Shown in pieces: positions 52,653-61,517 of a DNA stretch of 64,000 nucleotides. The stretch comes from an uncultured Clostridium sp. (GTDB taxonomy: Bacteria; Bacillota; Clostridia; Lachnospirales; Lachnospiraceae), in the NCBI RefSeq assembly GCF_900547735.1, contig NZ_URHZ01000002.1, forward strand, positions 68,675-132,674, read 5' to 3'. The notes under the pieces are model-generated. The model was not told where the DNA came from. It was given only the letters and a program-made list of their open reading frames with translations, and made no database searches. The position numbers and the translations under genes are program-made. Position 1 is the first letter of the stretch; each line of letters opens with the position of its first letter.

Positions 52653-54449
52653 ATGACGCAATTCCAACTCAAAGCTTTCAAAGCTGTTTTTTTATGCCTT
52701 TTTATAATATTCGCTTCGCTGATTCTTTTTTCAGCTCCTGACCGGGTTAACCAGACACTGGTTATTTCACTGATTCCCTGCGCAGGCGCCTGTTATCTCA
52801 TGATAAAGAAAACTCTGCCCGGTCTTTATGGCAGGCCGGGCAAAATTCCGGCTTTGCTTTTAACCGGACTCTTTCTGTTCATGCTTTCGGTTTCTGAGGT
52901 TGTGAGAAGTCCTCTCCTGTCCTCCTCGCTGCCGCTTGCCGTCCTCTATGTGACGTATCTGACCTGCTCTTCATTTATCGTGATTTACTTCTTTCTGGAG
53001 TACTTTGTATCAAACGGCGATAAAGGAAATTTAGAAGTTTCCGTACACTATAACAGGTTAAAAGACGACCGGCGCATTTACCGCCTCATGCCGCTCTACA
53101 TCGCGGCAGCAATCCTGTTCCTGGCAGCCAATTATCCGTTCCGTCCGTCGCCCGATGCGATGACGGTGTATGACGGCATCATGGCCCGCAACTGGAGTGA
53201 CTGGCATCCCATCGGTTATGTGACCTTCGTCAGGCTCTGTATGTTTCTGGCATCTCCTGTGGCCTGTCATCCGTTTGCATCCTGTATTGTCCAGACCGTA
53301 TTATGGCTGCTTACCTTCCACCTGCTGTGCGGCATTCTGTACCGCTGTACCGGCTCTGCCCGGGCGGTCAATCTTTACCGTATTGCAAACCTGGTAATCT
53401 TCGTCCCCCTGATGTATCTGGGAATCATGTACAAGGATGTCCTTTATTCCATGTGTGTGCTGGGATTCTGTGCGGAGCTGTACCTCTTTCTCCGCCATAA
53501 GGAACGCGGAAGGAAGGATTTCATTCTCATCACCCTGTTTTCCATCGGTGTTTCCCTCTTCCGCCACATGGGAATCGTGACGACGGTCTTCCCGCTTCTT
53601 GTGCTGGCCGTATATTTCTGCCTGAAGAAGAACGGGCAGTGGAAAAAGCTGATTATCTCCGCCGTATTTACATTCCTCGCCTTTTTTACGGTCACCAATG
53701 TGTACGGCAGCGGCATTCTTCACATGCAGAAGAATCCCGACTATGTAAAATACACGGTTCCGCTCTATCTGATCGGTAATCTGTCCTCCGGACACCCCGA
53801 ACTGTTTACGGAAGAGGACAGACAGCTTATGGAGGAAATGATGCCCTATGAGGACTGGGTGGCCGCCTACAATCTGGATACCTACTGGGCGGACAACCTG
53901 GCCAGGGATTCCAGAATCGTAAAGGAACGGATTTACCGCGTGGATGAGGCATACGGACGCGAAATCCTGAAGCTCAATTTCCGGCTTCTCTTCCGCTCCC
54001 CCTCCGCATGGACTTCGGCCCTCTTCCGAATCACCTCGATTGTGTGGCAGATCGGAAGACCCGCCGACGGATATGAGTGGACCGCGGCGGGATACTATGT
54101 TCCGGAAGACCGGCCCGATTTGGCGGACAGACAGCTCGTCACAACGGAGAAGGCCATCACCGGATACCTGGGCGGACTGCAGTATTATCTGGAAGAACAG
54201 CCCCTCCTGTCCTTTATTTATTACCGGGGAGGCATCTGGGCCTTTATCCTTATTTTCCTGGGAGTTGTATTACTGCTTAAACGGAAGCCGGAGTTTCTTA
54301 TCTGCCTGCTTCCCCCGGCTCTGATCACGGCCATGCTCATGATTACCTGTCCTTCCCAGGATCCCCGGTTTGTCCTGCCTGCGATGGAAACCGCCATGTT
54401 CCTTCTGCCGGCAGTCTTTTATGACAGGTTCTCCTTAAGTGAACGCTGA
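52653..54449 (+). CDS. Multi-spanning membrane protein, GT-C-like (DUF6020 type)
   Basis: A 598-residue protein with about twelve hydrophobic helices. A central loop FRPSPDAMTVYDGIMARNWSD, cited here as PSPDAMTVYDGI, and the following DWHPIGYV contain Asp and His residues placed like the first external loop of GT-C glycosyltransferases and mannosyl/arabinosyl transferases. CPSQDPRFVLPA near the C-terminus is also typical of DUF6020 proteins. It may transfer a polyprenyl-linked sugar outside the membrane; this is inference from layout. AAGGAG precedes the ATG. Confidence 0.65.
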   Translation: MTQFQLKAFKAVFLCLFIIFASLILFSAPDRVNQTLVISLIPCAGACYLMIKKTLPGLYGRPGKIPALLLTGLFLFMLSVSEVVRSPLLSSSLPLAVLYVTYLTCSSFIVIYFFLEYFVSNGDKGNLEVSVHYNRLKDDRRIYRLMPLYIAAAILFLAANYPFRPSPDAMTVYDGIMARNWSDWHPIGYVTFVRLCMFLASPVACHPFASCIVQTVLWLLTFHLLCGILYRCTGSARAVNLYRIANLVIFVPLMYLGIMYKDVLYSMCVLGFCAELYLFLRHKERGRKDFILITLFSIGVSLFRHMGIVTTVFPLLVLAVYFCLKKNGQWKKLIISAVFTFLAFFTVTNVYGSGILHMQKNPDYVKYTVPLYLIGNLSSGHPELFTEEDRQLMEEMMPYEDWVAAYNLDTYWADNLARDSRIVKERIYRVDEAYGREILKLNFRLLFRSPSAWTSALFRITSIVWQIGRPADGYEWTAAGYYVPEDRPDLADRQLVTTEKAITGYLGGLQYYLEEQPLLSFIYYRGGIWAFILIFLGVVLLLKRKPEFLICLLPPALITAMLMITCPSQDPRFVLPAMETAMFLLPAVFYDRFSLSER

Positions 54450-54477
54450 GTTTCGCGTCATGCGGTTTCTTTCATAC

Positions 54478-54526
54478 AAAAACAGGATGGAACCTCCGGC
54501 CTCCGCCGGAACTTCCATCCTGTTTT
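54478..54526. terminator. Bidirectional terminator
   Basis: AAAACAGGATGG and CCATCCTGTTTT with an inner TCCGGC/GCCGGA stem, T-rich on both outer sides, between the convergent membrane protein and lipoprotein genes. Confidence 0.85.
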
Positions 54527-54563
54527 TATCTGTCCCGCATGTTGGACAGCCGTTCTTTTATTC

Positions 54564-55157
54564 CTATTCTGTTGTTTCTTCCGGCGTTTCTGTGCTGCCT
54601 GCCGCAGCCTCTGTGTTTCCGTTCCCCTCTTCGGCCAGACTCTTCTCCAGCTCTGTTGTGTCAGGGAGGACAAATTCCACGCCTGCCCCAAAGTTACCGC
54701 TCATAAACCAGGTTTCCTCGTCGTCCTGTGTGCTGGCGGGTGCAATTCCAAAGGAAATGCTGTAATCCTTCCAAAGACCTCCGTAGGAAGTGTCGCTGGA
54801 TTTCTCAATCGAGAAGTCCTGTGTGGCAACTACATCGTTGAATCCCTTAATCAGAGCATCCGCATAATTTCTGATTTCACTGGTTGGGAAATCGTCCGAT
54901 ACAACCCACACCAGCATAATCTCTTTCTTCTGCGGTTCCAGAAGGAAATGAAAATCATCACTGTAAGGATAGGCTGCCTTATCCTCAAAAACGCCCTCTG
55001 CATCCGCACTTACCTGAGTCCAGTCAATCTCTATATCATCCTGCATATCGAAATTAGGATCCGCGACCTTAGTCTCGGAATCCGGCTGTACAATATTGCT
55101 CTGTGTACATCCGCTGAGCAGAACCATGCATGCTGCTAATACTAAAAATTTTTTCAT
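54564..55157 (-). CDS. Uncharacterised lipoprotein
   Basis: A 197-residue secreted lipoprotein. The signal peptide ends in the lipobox LLSGC (Cys at about 17). The mature part is acidic, with a compact middle region (FHFLLEPQKKEIMLVWVVSDD, partly quoted as LEPQKKEIMLVWVV; EIRNYADALIKGFNDVV) and a Thr/Glu-rich tail. No known family is recognised. The ATG at 55,157 is taken as start; a TTG directly before it has better spacing (seven bases) to GGAGG and could be used instead. Confidence 0.75.
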   Translation of the reverse strand: MKKFLVLAACMVLLSGCTQSNIVQPDSETKVADPNFDMQDDIEIDWTQVSADAEGVFEDKAAYPYSDDFHFLLEPQKKEIMLVWVVSDDFPTSEIRNYADALIKGFNDVVATQDFSIEKSSDTSYGGLWKDYSISFGIAPASTQDDEETWFMSGNFGAGVEFVLPDTTELEKSLAEEGNGNTEAAAGSTETPEETTE

Positions 55158-55387
55158 CAAAATTTTACCTCCTTACGCCGCATGGTTATTATATAATATA
55201 CTTGTTCATTTTTGTAGTCATTTTTGAAAAATTCAAAAAATCTTCATATTTCCCAAACATTTGTTAAGAAATAAGTATTTTCAAGGGTTTCCAGACTTTG
55301 GGAGCTTTCCGCAGGGTCTGTAAAATAATGCCGTTTTCCCTCTCATCTGTAACAGTTCAGACAGCATGCACTGTTACTCTCATCTTT

Positions 55388-56845
55388 CTATTTCCCACGC
55401 CTCGCGCGCTCTTCCAGCAGACGGTCAAATTCTTCCTGGGTACAGCCGATTTCCTCCAGACGCTGCCTCCTCTTCCTGCGCCGCTCATCCATGAGCCTGC
55501 GCTCTTCCTCTTTTTTCTTTTTGAGAAAGACAATGGCAAATCCGAGGCCTGCCGCCGCAATCACGCCGATCAGCGCTATCCAGGGCGCCTGTTTCGGCAG
55601 TTTAAAGGCAATGTGCGCGGCTCCGCCCGTCTCCTTGCCGGAATCGGGCGTACCCTCGCCGTCCTGGCCTGCAGGAGCCGATTCCGGCGTTTCGCCACCG
55701 GCCTGTGCCGTCTCATCGATGGCCGCCTGCTTTGCACTGATTATGTAAACTTCTCCGACTTTCCTCTCATTATAGGTATACTCAAGGAGGGCCACGGCTC
55801 CGTTCGGATGATTCTCCGGAAGTTTTGTAACCACATTCCGCTCCGTATCGGAGAACTGCGCATCCTTGGGAACGGTAATCACGGCCTTAGCGTCGATGGA
55901 GAGATCCGATGGCTCATAGGAACCGTCCCCCAGTGTCACGGGCTGATCCCCCGAGGTATAGGAAGTCTCATTTTCACTGATGTTGATATTCTGAAACTTG
56001 TCAAATCCAAAGTTTAAAAGGGCGGTCGTATCCTGATAGTGGGTAAACTCGGTGCTCTTCATCGTCACAGCAATCAGCCTCCGGTTATCCTTTGACGCAT
56101 AGGTCACCAGTGTCTGCCCCGCAATCGAGGTAAAACCGGTCTTGCCTGCAATCGCAGCCGGATAATAATTGGGATCTCCCTCTATCAGCATCTTGTGTTC
56201 CATCTTGATCGTCACGCCGTCGGGATTATTGGCGGTGGAAGGAAGACGGTAGCTTTTATCCGAGCCAATCTCCAGGAGCGTCGGGTTCTCATAGGCCGCC
56301 GTTCCAATCAGCGCCATATCGTACACCGTTGTAAGCTGTGTGTCGTCATTCAGGCCCGAAGGGTTGGCAAAATGGCTGTTCTCACAGCCCAGCTCCTTCA
56401 CCTTCTCATTCATCATCGCCACAAAAGCGTCGCGGCTGCCCGCCACGTGTTCCGCCAGGGCGTTGGCCGACTGGTTGGATGAGGTCAGAAGCATATGGTA
56501 GAGGCAGTCCTTTACCGTCATCTTATCCCCGACTTCCAGCGCATTCTTATTACCGGCCCCATCCTCCACGTTATGGATGGCGTCGTCCGAGAATGTCACC
56601 GTGTCGTCCAGCTTCGCATTTTCAATCACCACCAGAGCCGTCAGCAGCTTGGTGATGCTTGCCGGAGCTTTCTGGACGTGGATATTCTGGCCGAAAATCA
56701 CGGTCCCCGAATCCATATCCATCACAATTCCGGCCTCCGACTGGATGCCCGTATCCGACGGCCAGTCCGGCTTTGCGTATGAGGTCATGGCCGGTCCGGC
56801 AATCACCATAATGATACTTAAGAGTAAACTCATAAATTTCTTCAT
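55388..56845 (-). CDS. D-alanyl-D-alanine carboxypeptidase (DacA/DacF type)
   Basis: A 485-residue low-molecular-weight penicillin-binding protein that trims the terminal D-Ala of peptidoglycan stem peptides. The signal peptide ends near SYA (about 24). Active-site motifs are SITK (Ser63-Lys66), SSN (122-124) and KTG (235-237). A PBP5 C-terminal beta domain follows, then a Pro/Gly/Glu-rich linker, one membrane helix at about 424-445 and a basic cytoplasmic tail. The single C-terminal transmembrane anchor with a 40-residue charged tail replaces the usual amphipathic anchor helix. Confidence 0.92.
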   Translation of the reverse strand: MKKFMSLLLSIIMVIAGPAMTSYAKPDWPSDTGIQSEAGIVMDMDSGTVIFGQNIHVQKAPASITKLLTALVVIENAKLDDTVTFSDDAIHNVEDGAGNKNALEVGDKMTVKDCLYHMLLTSSNQSANALAEHVAGSRDAFVAMMNEKVKELGCENSHFANPSGLNDDTQLTTVYDMALIGTAAYENPTLLEIGSDKSYRLPSTANNPDGVTIKMEHKMLIEGDPNYYPAAIAGKTGFTSIAGQTLVTYASKDNRRLIAVTMKSTEFTHYQDTTALLNFGFDKFQNINISENETSYTSGDQPVTLGDGSYEPSDLSIDAKAVITVPKDAQFSDTERNVVTKLPENHPNGAVALLEYTYNERKVGEVYIISAKQAAIDETAQAGGETPESAPAGQDGEGTPDSGKETGGAAHIAFKLPKQAPWIALIGVIAAAGLGFAIVFLKKKKEEERRLMDERRRKRRQRLEEIGCTQEEFDRLLEERARRGK

Positions 56846-56905
56846 AAATTATTTTCCCCAAATTGTCTTTGTTTACTGCGTTTACATGTCCAAATTATAT
56901 CATGT

Positions 56906-57991
56906 TTATTCCGGCTTCACCCTGTCAATATTTTCCGCGCTCCTGCCCTGATTTTCCTTACCGCCGCAGTCATACTCTACAGCTCCGCCTGTATTTCCCC
57001 CGCTTTTTTCGGCACTTCCGGCGTTTTCAGCACTTTCGGCCTTACCGGCGCCGCCCCTGCCTCCGGCTATGTTTTCCGTATCCCGGATAATATAGATAGG
57101 ACGGTCTTTCAGTTCCGTAAACAGAATTGCAATATACTCTCCGATAATTCCCACCACTACGAACAGCATCGCAAACATGAAGCACAGGAGGACCACAATG
57201 GTGGCGTAGCCGCTCGGCGTGCCGTGGGCCGCCCACTCATAGATCGTGTCTATCATCACCAGAAGACCCAGAAATCCGACGAACATACCGGAATAAATCC
57301 CCAGCTTCAGCGGCAGATCCGAAAAACAGAGAATCGTGTTGACGGAGAATTTGAACAGCTTACGCAGGCTGTATTTACTCTCTCCCGCCACCCTCGGCCT
57401 GGCTTCGTACTCAATATTGCATCTGTTAAATCCGATGTTCTGGACATATCCCCTCAAAAACCGCACCTTTTCCCGGTAATTTTCCCGGAGAACCCTGGCC
57501 GCCGGTTCCGTCATTGCGAAAAAGTCGGAGGCATTGGCTTCGAGTTTCACATCGGAAATCCTGTTAATCAGTTTGTAAAACGCGGAGGAGGTTAAGTTTT
57601 TGATAAACCCGGCCGACCTGTTTCTGGTGCGGACCATGTTGATCACCTCATACCCCTCCTCAAACTTTCCGATAATCTCTTCTACGCATTCCGGCGGGTG
57701 CTGCAGATCCGCATCCATGCACACGAGGGCATCGCCTTCACTGTAGTCGAGACCGGCCAGCATGGCCGCCTCATGGCCGAAATTCCTGGAAAAATTGATT
57801 ACCTTCACTCTGGGATTTTCCGATGCGAACCGTTTCAGGATGGACAGGGAGCGATCCGCGCTTCCGTCGTTTACGAAGATCAGTTCATAGTCCCAGCTCA
57901 GTTCCTCAAACATGGGCCGGGCAGTCCGGTAGAATTCCTCCAGCGCCGCTTCCTCGTTATAAACGGAAATAATAATTGAAATTTTTTTCAT
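56906..57991 (-). CDS. Family 2 glycosyltransferase, DPM1/GtrB-like
   Basis: A 361-residue membrane-bound glycosyltransferase that likely loads a sugar onto a polyprenyl phosphate. The GT-A domain has IIISVYNEEAAL, FVNDGSADRS and the metal-binding CMDADLQHPPE. Two membrane helices lie at about 227-250 and 265-290. The last 50 residues are a Gly/Ala/Ser/Glu-rich low-complexity tail (GGRGGAGKAESAENAGSAEK). The ATG at 57,991 lies eight bases after the licD stop; an alternative start at 58,015 would overlap licD. It ends the second sugar operon. Confidence 0.87.
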   Translation of the reverse strand: MKKISIIISVYNEEAALEEFYRTARPMFEELSWDYELIFVNDGSADRSLSILKRFASENPRVKVINFSRNFGHEAAMLAGLDYSEGDALVCMDADLQHPPECVEEIIGKFEEGYEVINMVRTRNRSAGFIKNLTSSAFYKLINRISDVKLEANASDFFAMTEPAARVLRENYREKVRFLRGYVQNIGFNRCNIEYEARPRVAGESKYSLRKLFKFSVNTILCFSDLPLKLGIYSGMFVGFLGLLVMIDTIYEWAAHGTPSGYATIVVLLCFMFAMLFVVVGIIGEYIAILFTELKDRPIYIIRDTENIAGGRGGAGKAESAENAGSAEKSGGNTGGAVEYDCGGKENQGRSAENIDRVKPE

Positions 57992-57998
57992 CGTTTTG

Positions 57999-58862
57999 TC
58001 ATTTCTCCTGGTCAAAAATCTGTATCTCTATGGTCGAGTGGGCCGGAACGCGTTTCTCCGGCGGCGGCAGCTTCTTATAGTCGCCGTAAATGAGTTCCAG
58101 CACATGGGTATAACCCACGGGGGCCATAATATCCATCCCCTCAAACTCCATGTCTACGGTCTTTTCACACCATGCCCCCTCCAGCGTCACATACAGATAG
58201 TCCGGCTGGTAATTGCTGTAATACCACCGTTTTGTCCTTTTCTTCCCGTCTTTCATCGCAGCCTTGCGCTGAAGTCTGAATAGGAGCGGCATCGGGATCA
58301 GGCGTCCCGCCGTGGCAAGGGCTCCCACCCGTATTTTGTCGGCCAGGCTGTATTTGGAATAGTCCAGCCCGTCGCGGTGCGCCATCGCCATGCCGTAAAT
58401 CACCTTTTGCAGGAATTTGGCCCATGCCGCCGCTCCTTTTCCATCGGGCAGGCGGTCCAGGACAAACAGATCCACCCAGAGGTGGTTCAGCTTCCCGTCG
58501 TAAAATCGCATCTGATCGTTATCCTCATGGACACGGCTGTTCTCGTAGATAATACGGGATGTAAAGTCATAGAATACCTTACCTCCCCGGATCTCCTCCG
58601 GCCTCAGGACCGACATTCCCTCCGGCAGCTCCCTGGGAGCCACCTTCATGAACATCTCAAAGTTCGGCCTTGTGAACACTACATCCACGTCGTCGTCCCA
58701 GGGGATGAATCCCCTGTGGCGGACCGCGCCGAGGAGCGTTCCTGAGTCCATGGCATATTTGATTTTATATTTCCGGCAAATCCGGTCAATTTCCTTTAAT
58801 AATTTTCTGTCCGCCTCGTGAACCTTCGACAGGTCATAAGGCGTTCCGGCTGTCTCTGTCAT
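57999..58862 (-). CDS. LicD-family phosphotransferase
   Basis: A 287-residue LicD protein. The hallmark DSGTLLGAVRHRGFIPWDDD lies at about 39-58, with the two acidic metal-binding residues following. LicD enzymes move phosphocholine or related nucleotide-activated groups onto surface glycans and teichoic acids. No choline-activating licA/licC genes are seen nearby, so the group transferred is unknown. It follows rfbH by four bases and precedes the GT2 gene, so it is part of this operon. Confidence 0.88.
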   Translation of the reverse strand: MTETAGTPYDLSKVHEADRKLLKEIDRICRKYKIKYAMDSGTLLGAVRHRGFIPWDDDVDVVFTRPNFEMFMKVAPRELPEGMSVLRPEEIRGGKVFYDFTSRIIYENSRVHEDNDQMRFYDGKLNHLWVDLFVLDRLPDGKGAAAWAKFLQKVIYGMAMAHRDGLDYSKYSLADKIRVGALATAGRLIPMPLLFRLQRKAAMKDGKKRTKRWYYSNYQPDYLYVTLEGAWCEKTVDMEFEGMDIMAPVGYTHVLELIYGDYKKLPPPEKRVPAHSTIEIQIFDQEK

Positions 58863-58866
58863 CGTT

Positions 58867-60210
58867 CTACGCCTCTTTCAGCACCTTTGCCATATAATCA
58901 ATCATCTCATCCGTCATACCCGGATAAACGCCTACCCAGAATGTGTCGCGCATAATGCGGTCCGTATTGTCAAGAGTTCCGACTACGCGGTATCCGCTGC
59001 CGCTCTCCCTCATTTCATTAAAACACGGATGCTTGGTCAGGTTTCCGGCAAAAAGCATTCTCGTCTGTACGCCCTGTCCCTCCACATACTGCACCACTTT
59101 GTTTCTGTCCACGCCGTCCCGGCAGGTAATCAGGAAACCAAACCAGCTCGGGTCGGAATTCTCACACGGAACGGGCAGGATATATTTATCTTCCGTTCCT
59201 GCGAGTCCTGCTTTCAGGCGGGCAAAATTATGTTTCCTGCGCTCCACAAAGGACGGGAATTTTTCCAGCTGTGCACAGCCCACCGCCGCCTGCATGTCGG
59301 TTGCCTTTAAGTTATATCCAAAATGGGAGTAAACGTATTTATGGTCATACCCCAGCGGAAGTTCCCCGTACTGCCTGTCAAACCGGTGGCCGCAGAGATT
59401 GTCGCGGCCGGAAGGGCAGACGCAGTCGCGGCCCCAGTCGCGGAAGGAACGGATAATCTTATTCAGAAGGGCATTGTCCGTATATACGGCGCCTCCCTCT
59501 CCCATCGTCATATGGTGAGGCGGATAAAAACTGGATGTTCCGATGTCGCCGATTGTTCCCGTAAACTTCGTCACGCCGTCGATTGTGTAGCGGCTGCCCA
59601 GGGCGTCACAGTTGTCTTCCACCAGCCACAGGCCGTGTTTATCACAGAATGCCTTCACTGCCCCGAGATCGTACGGATTTCCCAGCGTATGGGCAATCAT
59701 GACGGCCTTTGTCTTATCGGACAGCGCATCCTCCAGTTTCGTTACATCAATATTATACTGCGGAATCGTCACATCCACAAATACCGGTACTGCGCCGTAC
59801 TGGATGACGGGCGTCACCGTCGTCGGGAAACCGGCGGCCACGGTGATGACCTCGTCCCCGCGTTTCACCCTGCGCTCTCCCAGCAGCGGGGAAGTCAGGG
59901 CCATGAATGCAATCAGGTTGGCGGAAGAACCGGAGTTTACAAGGGAACAGAATCTCACTCCCAGGTAATCGGAAAGTCCCTTTTCAAACTGATCCGTGTA
60001 CCGGCCGGAAGTCAGCCAGAATTCCAGGGCGCTGTCCACCAGGTTCACCATCTCATGGCTGTCGTAGACACGGGAGGCGTAGGGGATTCTCTGCCCCTCC
60101 TCAAAAGGCCCTTTTTTGTTGTGGTATTTATCGCAGTAATCGGCCACCAGTTTCAGGATTTGGCTGCGCGCCTCCTCCTGCCCTGCCGCCGTCATCTTCT
60201 CATCAGACAT
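58867..60210 (-). CDS. rfbH: CDP-4-keto-6-deoxyglucose 3-dehydrase (E1)
   Basis: RfbH/DdhC removes the C3 hydroxyl of CDP-4-keto-6-deoxyglucose using PMP and a 2Fe-2S cluster. The 447-residue protein has histidines (232/233, in YPPHHMTMGEGGA) where aminotransferases have Lys, the mark of E1. Cys263, Cys265 and Cys273 in CVCPSGRDNLCG are cluster ligands, with Cys201 a likely fourth. The reaction needs the reductase E3 (RfbI/DdhD), not found in the window. The ATG at 60,210 has GGAGG eight bases upstream; a TTG at 60,225 is less likely. Confidence 0.92.
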   Translation of the reverse strand: MSDEKMTAAGQEEARSQILKLVADYCDKYHNKKGPFEEGQRIPYASRVYDSHEMVNLVDSALEFWLTSGRYTDQFEKGLSDYLGVRFCSLVNSGSSANLIAFMALTSPLLGERRVKRGDEVITVAAGFPTTVTPVIQYGAVPVFVDVTIPQYNIDVTKLEDALSDKTKAVMIAHTLGNPYDLGAVKAFCDKHGLWLVEDNCDALGSRYTIDGVTKFTGTIGDIGTSSFYPPHHMTMGEGGAVYTDNALLNKIIRSFRDWGRDCVCPSGRDNLCGHRFDRQYGELPLGYDHKYVYSHFGYNLKATDMQAAVGCAQLEKFPSFVERRKHNFARLKAGLAGTEDKYILPVPCENSDPSWFGFLITCRDGVDRNKVVQYVEGQGVQTRMLFAGNLTKHPCFNEMRESGSGYRVVGTLDNTDRIMRDTFWVGVYPGMTDEMIDYMAKVLKEA

Positions 60211-60330
60211 TCTTGTTACCTCCAAATCTGTTTATTTTTAGTTTCTGTCCGTCATTTCCTATCCGTCATTTTCTGCTCATCGTTTCCCGTACACCGCAGG
60301 ATATTATCGTTCATGCCGTTACGGTTCATC

Positions 60331-60410
60331 TATCTTCAGAATCGTTTATCTTCCGAATCATTTATCTTCAGAATCATTTATCTTCAGAATCTTCTATCTT
60401 CAGAAATTCT
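60331..60410. repeat. 16-bp tandem repeat array
   Basis: Five units of TATCTTCAGAATCATT with few changes, at 60,331-60,410. The array forms the gap between rfbH and rfbG and encodes the last residues of RfbG (IEDSEDK). Because 16 is not a multiple of three, changes in copy number before the stop would alter that tail. Confidence 0.88.
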
Positions 60411-61444
60411 TTTATCTGCCGGTCCGTCACCGCAAGCATGTCTTCCCCGACCAGCCAGGCTTTGGACCACTCCACGGTCTTTTCAACGGCCTCTTCCACG
60501 TGATATCTGGGCTGCCAGGCGAAAACGCGCCTGATTCTGGAACAGTCCAGTTTCAGGAATCCGGCCTCATGGGGGCCTCCGTCATACTGGTTAATCCAGG
60601 TCATCCCGTCTCCCCATTTCTCACAGAACAGATCCGTGAGCCTGCCCGTATCCACGCAGTCGGCGTCATCCGGGCCAACATTATAATTTCCTGCAAGCTC
60701 CGGCTCCTCAAACTGTCTCTTCGCCACCGTCATATAGATGAAAAGCGGCTCCAGCACATGCTGGAACGGGCGGATGGAATGGGGGTTGCGCACGATAATC
60801 GGTTCTCCCGCCTGCGCCGCCCTGACGCAGTCCGGTATGATACGGTCATTGGCAAAATCGCCTCCTCCGATGACGTTCCCCGCCCTGCAGGTGGAGATGG
60901 CGGGACGGCCGTCCTGGAAAAAGGACTGCCGGTAACTGTGCGTCACAAGCTCGGAGCATGATTTGCTGTTGGAGTAGGGATCGTAGCCGTCCAGACGGTC
61001 ATTCTCCCTGTAGCCGTATTCCCATTCCTTATTCTCATAAACCTTATCCGTAGTCACATTGACGAAGGACCTCACGGACGGGCAAAGGCGGATGCACTCC
61101 AGCACGTTTACGGTTCCCATGACGTTCGTCTCATAGGTGTACACCGGTTCCTTATAGGAATCGCGCACGATCGGCTGTGCCGCCAGGTGGAAAACAATCT
61201 CCGGCCGTACCCGGTCGAAAACCTCCCTGAGATGTTCCAGATCCCGGATATCCCCCGTCACATGATCCACCGTCTTCCTAATTCCCGCAATCTCAAAGAG
61301 GCTCGGGTCGGTTGGCGGTTCAAGCCCATATCCCGTGACCCCGGCTCCGGCGAGAGTCAGCATTCTGACAAACCACGAACCTTTAAATCCGGTATCACCT
61401 GTGACGAGAACCTTCTTTCCTTTATAAAAATCGAGTAATTCCAT
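60374..61444 (-). CDS. rfbG: CDP-glucose 4,6-dehydratase
   Basis: A 356-residue short-chain dehydratase giving CDP-4-keto-6-deoxyglucose. It shows VTGDTGFKGSWF (NAD-binding glycine motif), HLAAQPIVRDSY, VTTDKVYEN and the Tyr-x3-Lys pair in DPYSNSKSCSE, all in the RfbG pattern. GAGGTGAT precedes the ATG at 61,444; a GTG at 61,453 lies inside that site. The C-terminus runs into a 16-bp minisatellite. It follows rfbF by about 70 bases. Confidence 0.92.
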   Translation of the reverse strand: MELLDFYKGKKVLVTGDTGFKGSWFVRMLTLAGAGVTGYGLEPPTDPSLFEIAGIRKTVDHVTGDIRDLEHLREVFDRVRPEIVFHLAAQPIVRDSYKEPVYTYETNVMGTVNVLECIRLCPSVRSFVNVTTDKVYENKEWEYGYRENDRLDGYDPYSNSKSCSELVTHSYRQSFFQDGRPAISTCRAGNVIGGGDFANDRIIPDCVRAAQAGEPIIVRNPHSIRPFQHVLEPLFIYMTVAKRQFEEPELAGNYNVGPDDADCVDTGRLTDLFCEKWGDGMTWINQYDGGPHEAGFLKLDCSRIRRVFAWQPRYHVEEAVEKTVEWSKAWLVGEDMLAVTDRQIKEFLKIEDSEDK

Positions 61445-61517
61445 ATTTATCACCTCATATAATGGATGCCGCTTTATGATTCACAGCCGCTGCGGGTCAA
61501 AACCCGGCGGCGGAATC

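Noticed and set aside
55298..56017. Plus-strand frame of 239 codons
   Set aside because: Lies opposite the D,D-carboxypeptidase gene and lacks a start signal or domain.
59323..60534. Open frame of 403 codons on the plus strand
   Set aside because: It is antisense to rfbH and rfbG, both of which carry clear family motifs; composition is typical of a shadow frame.
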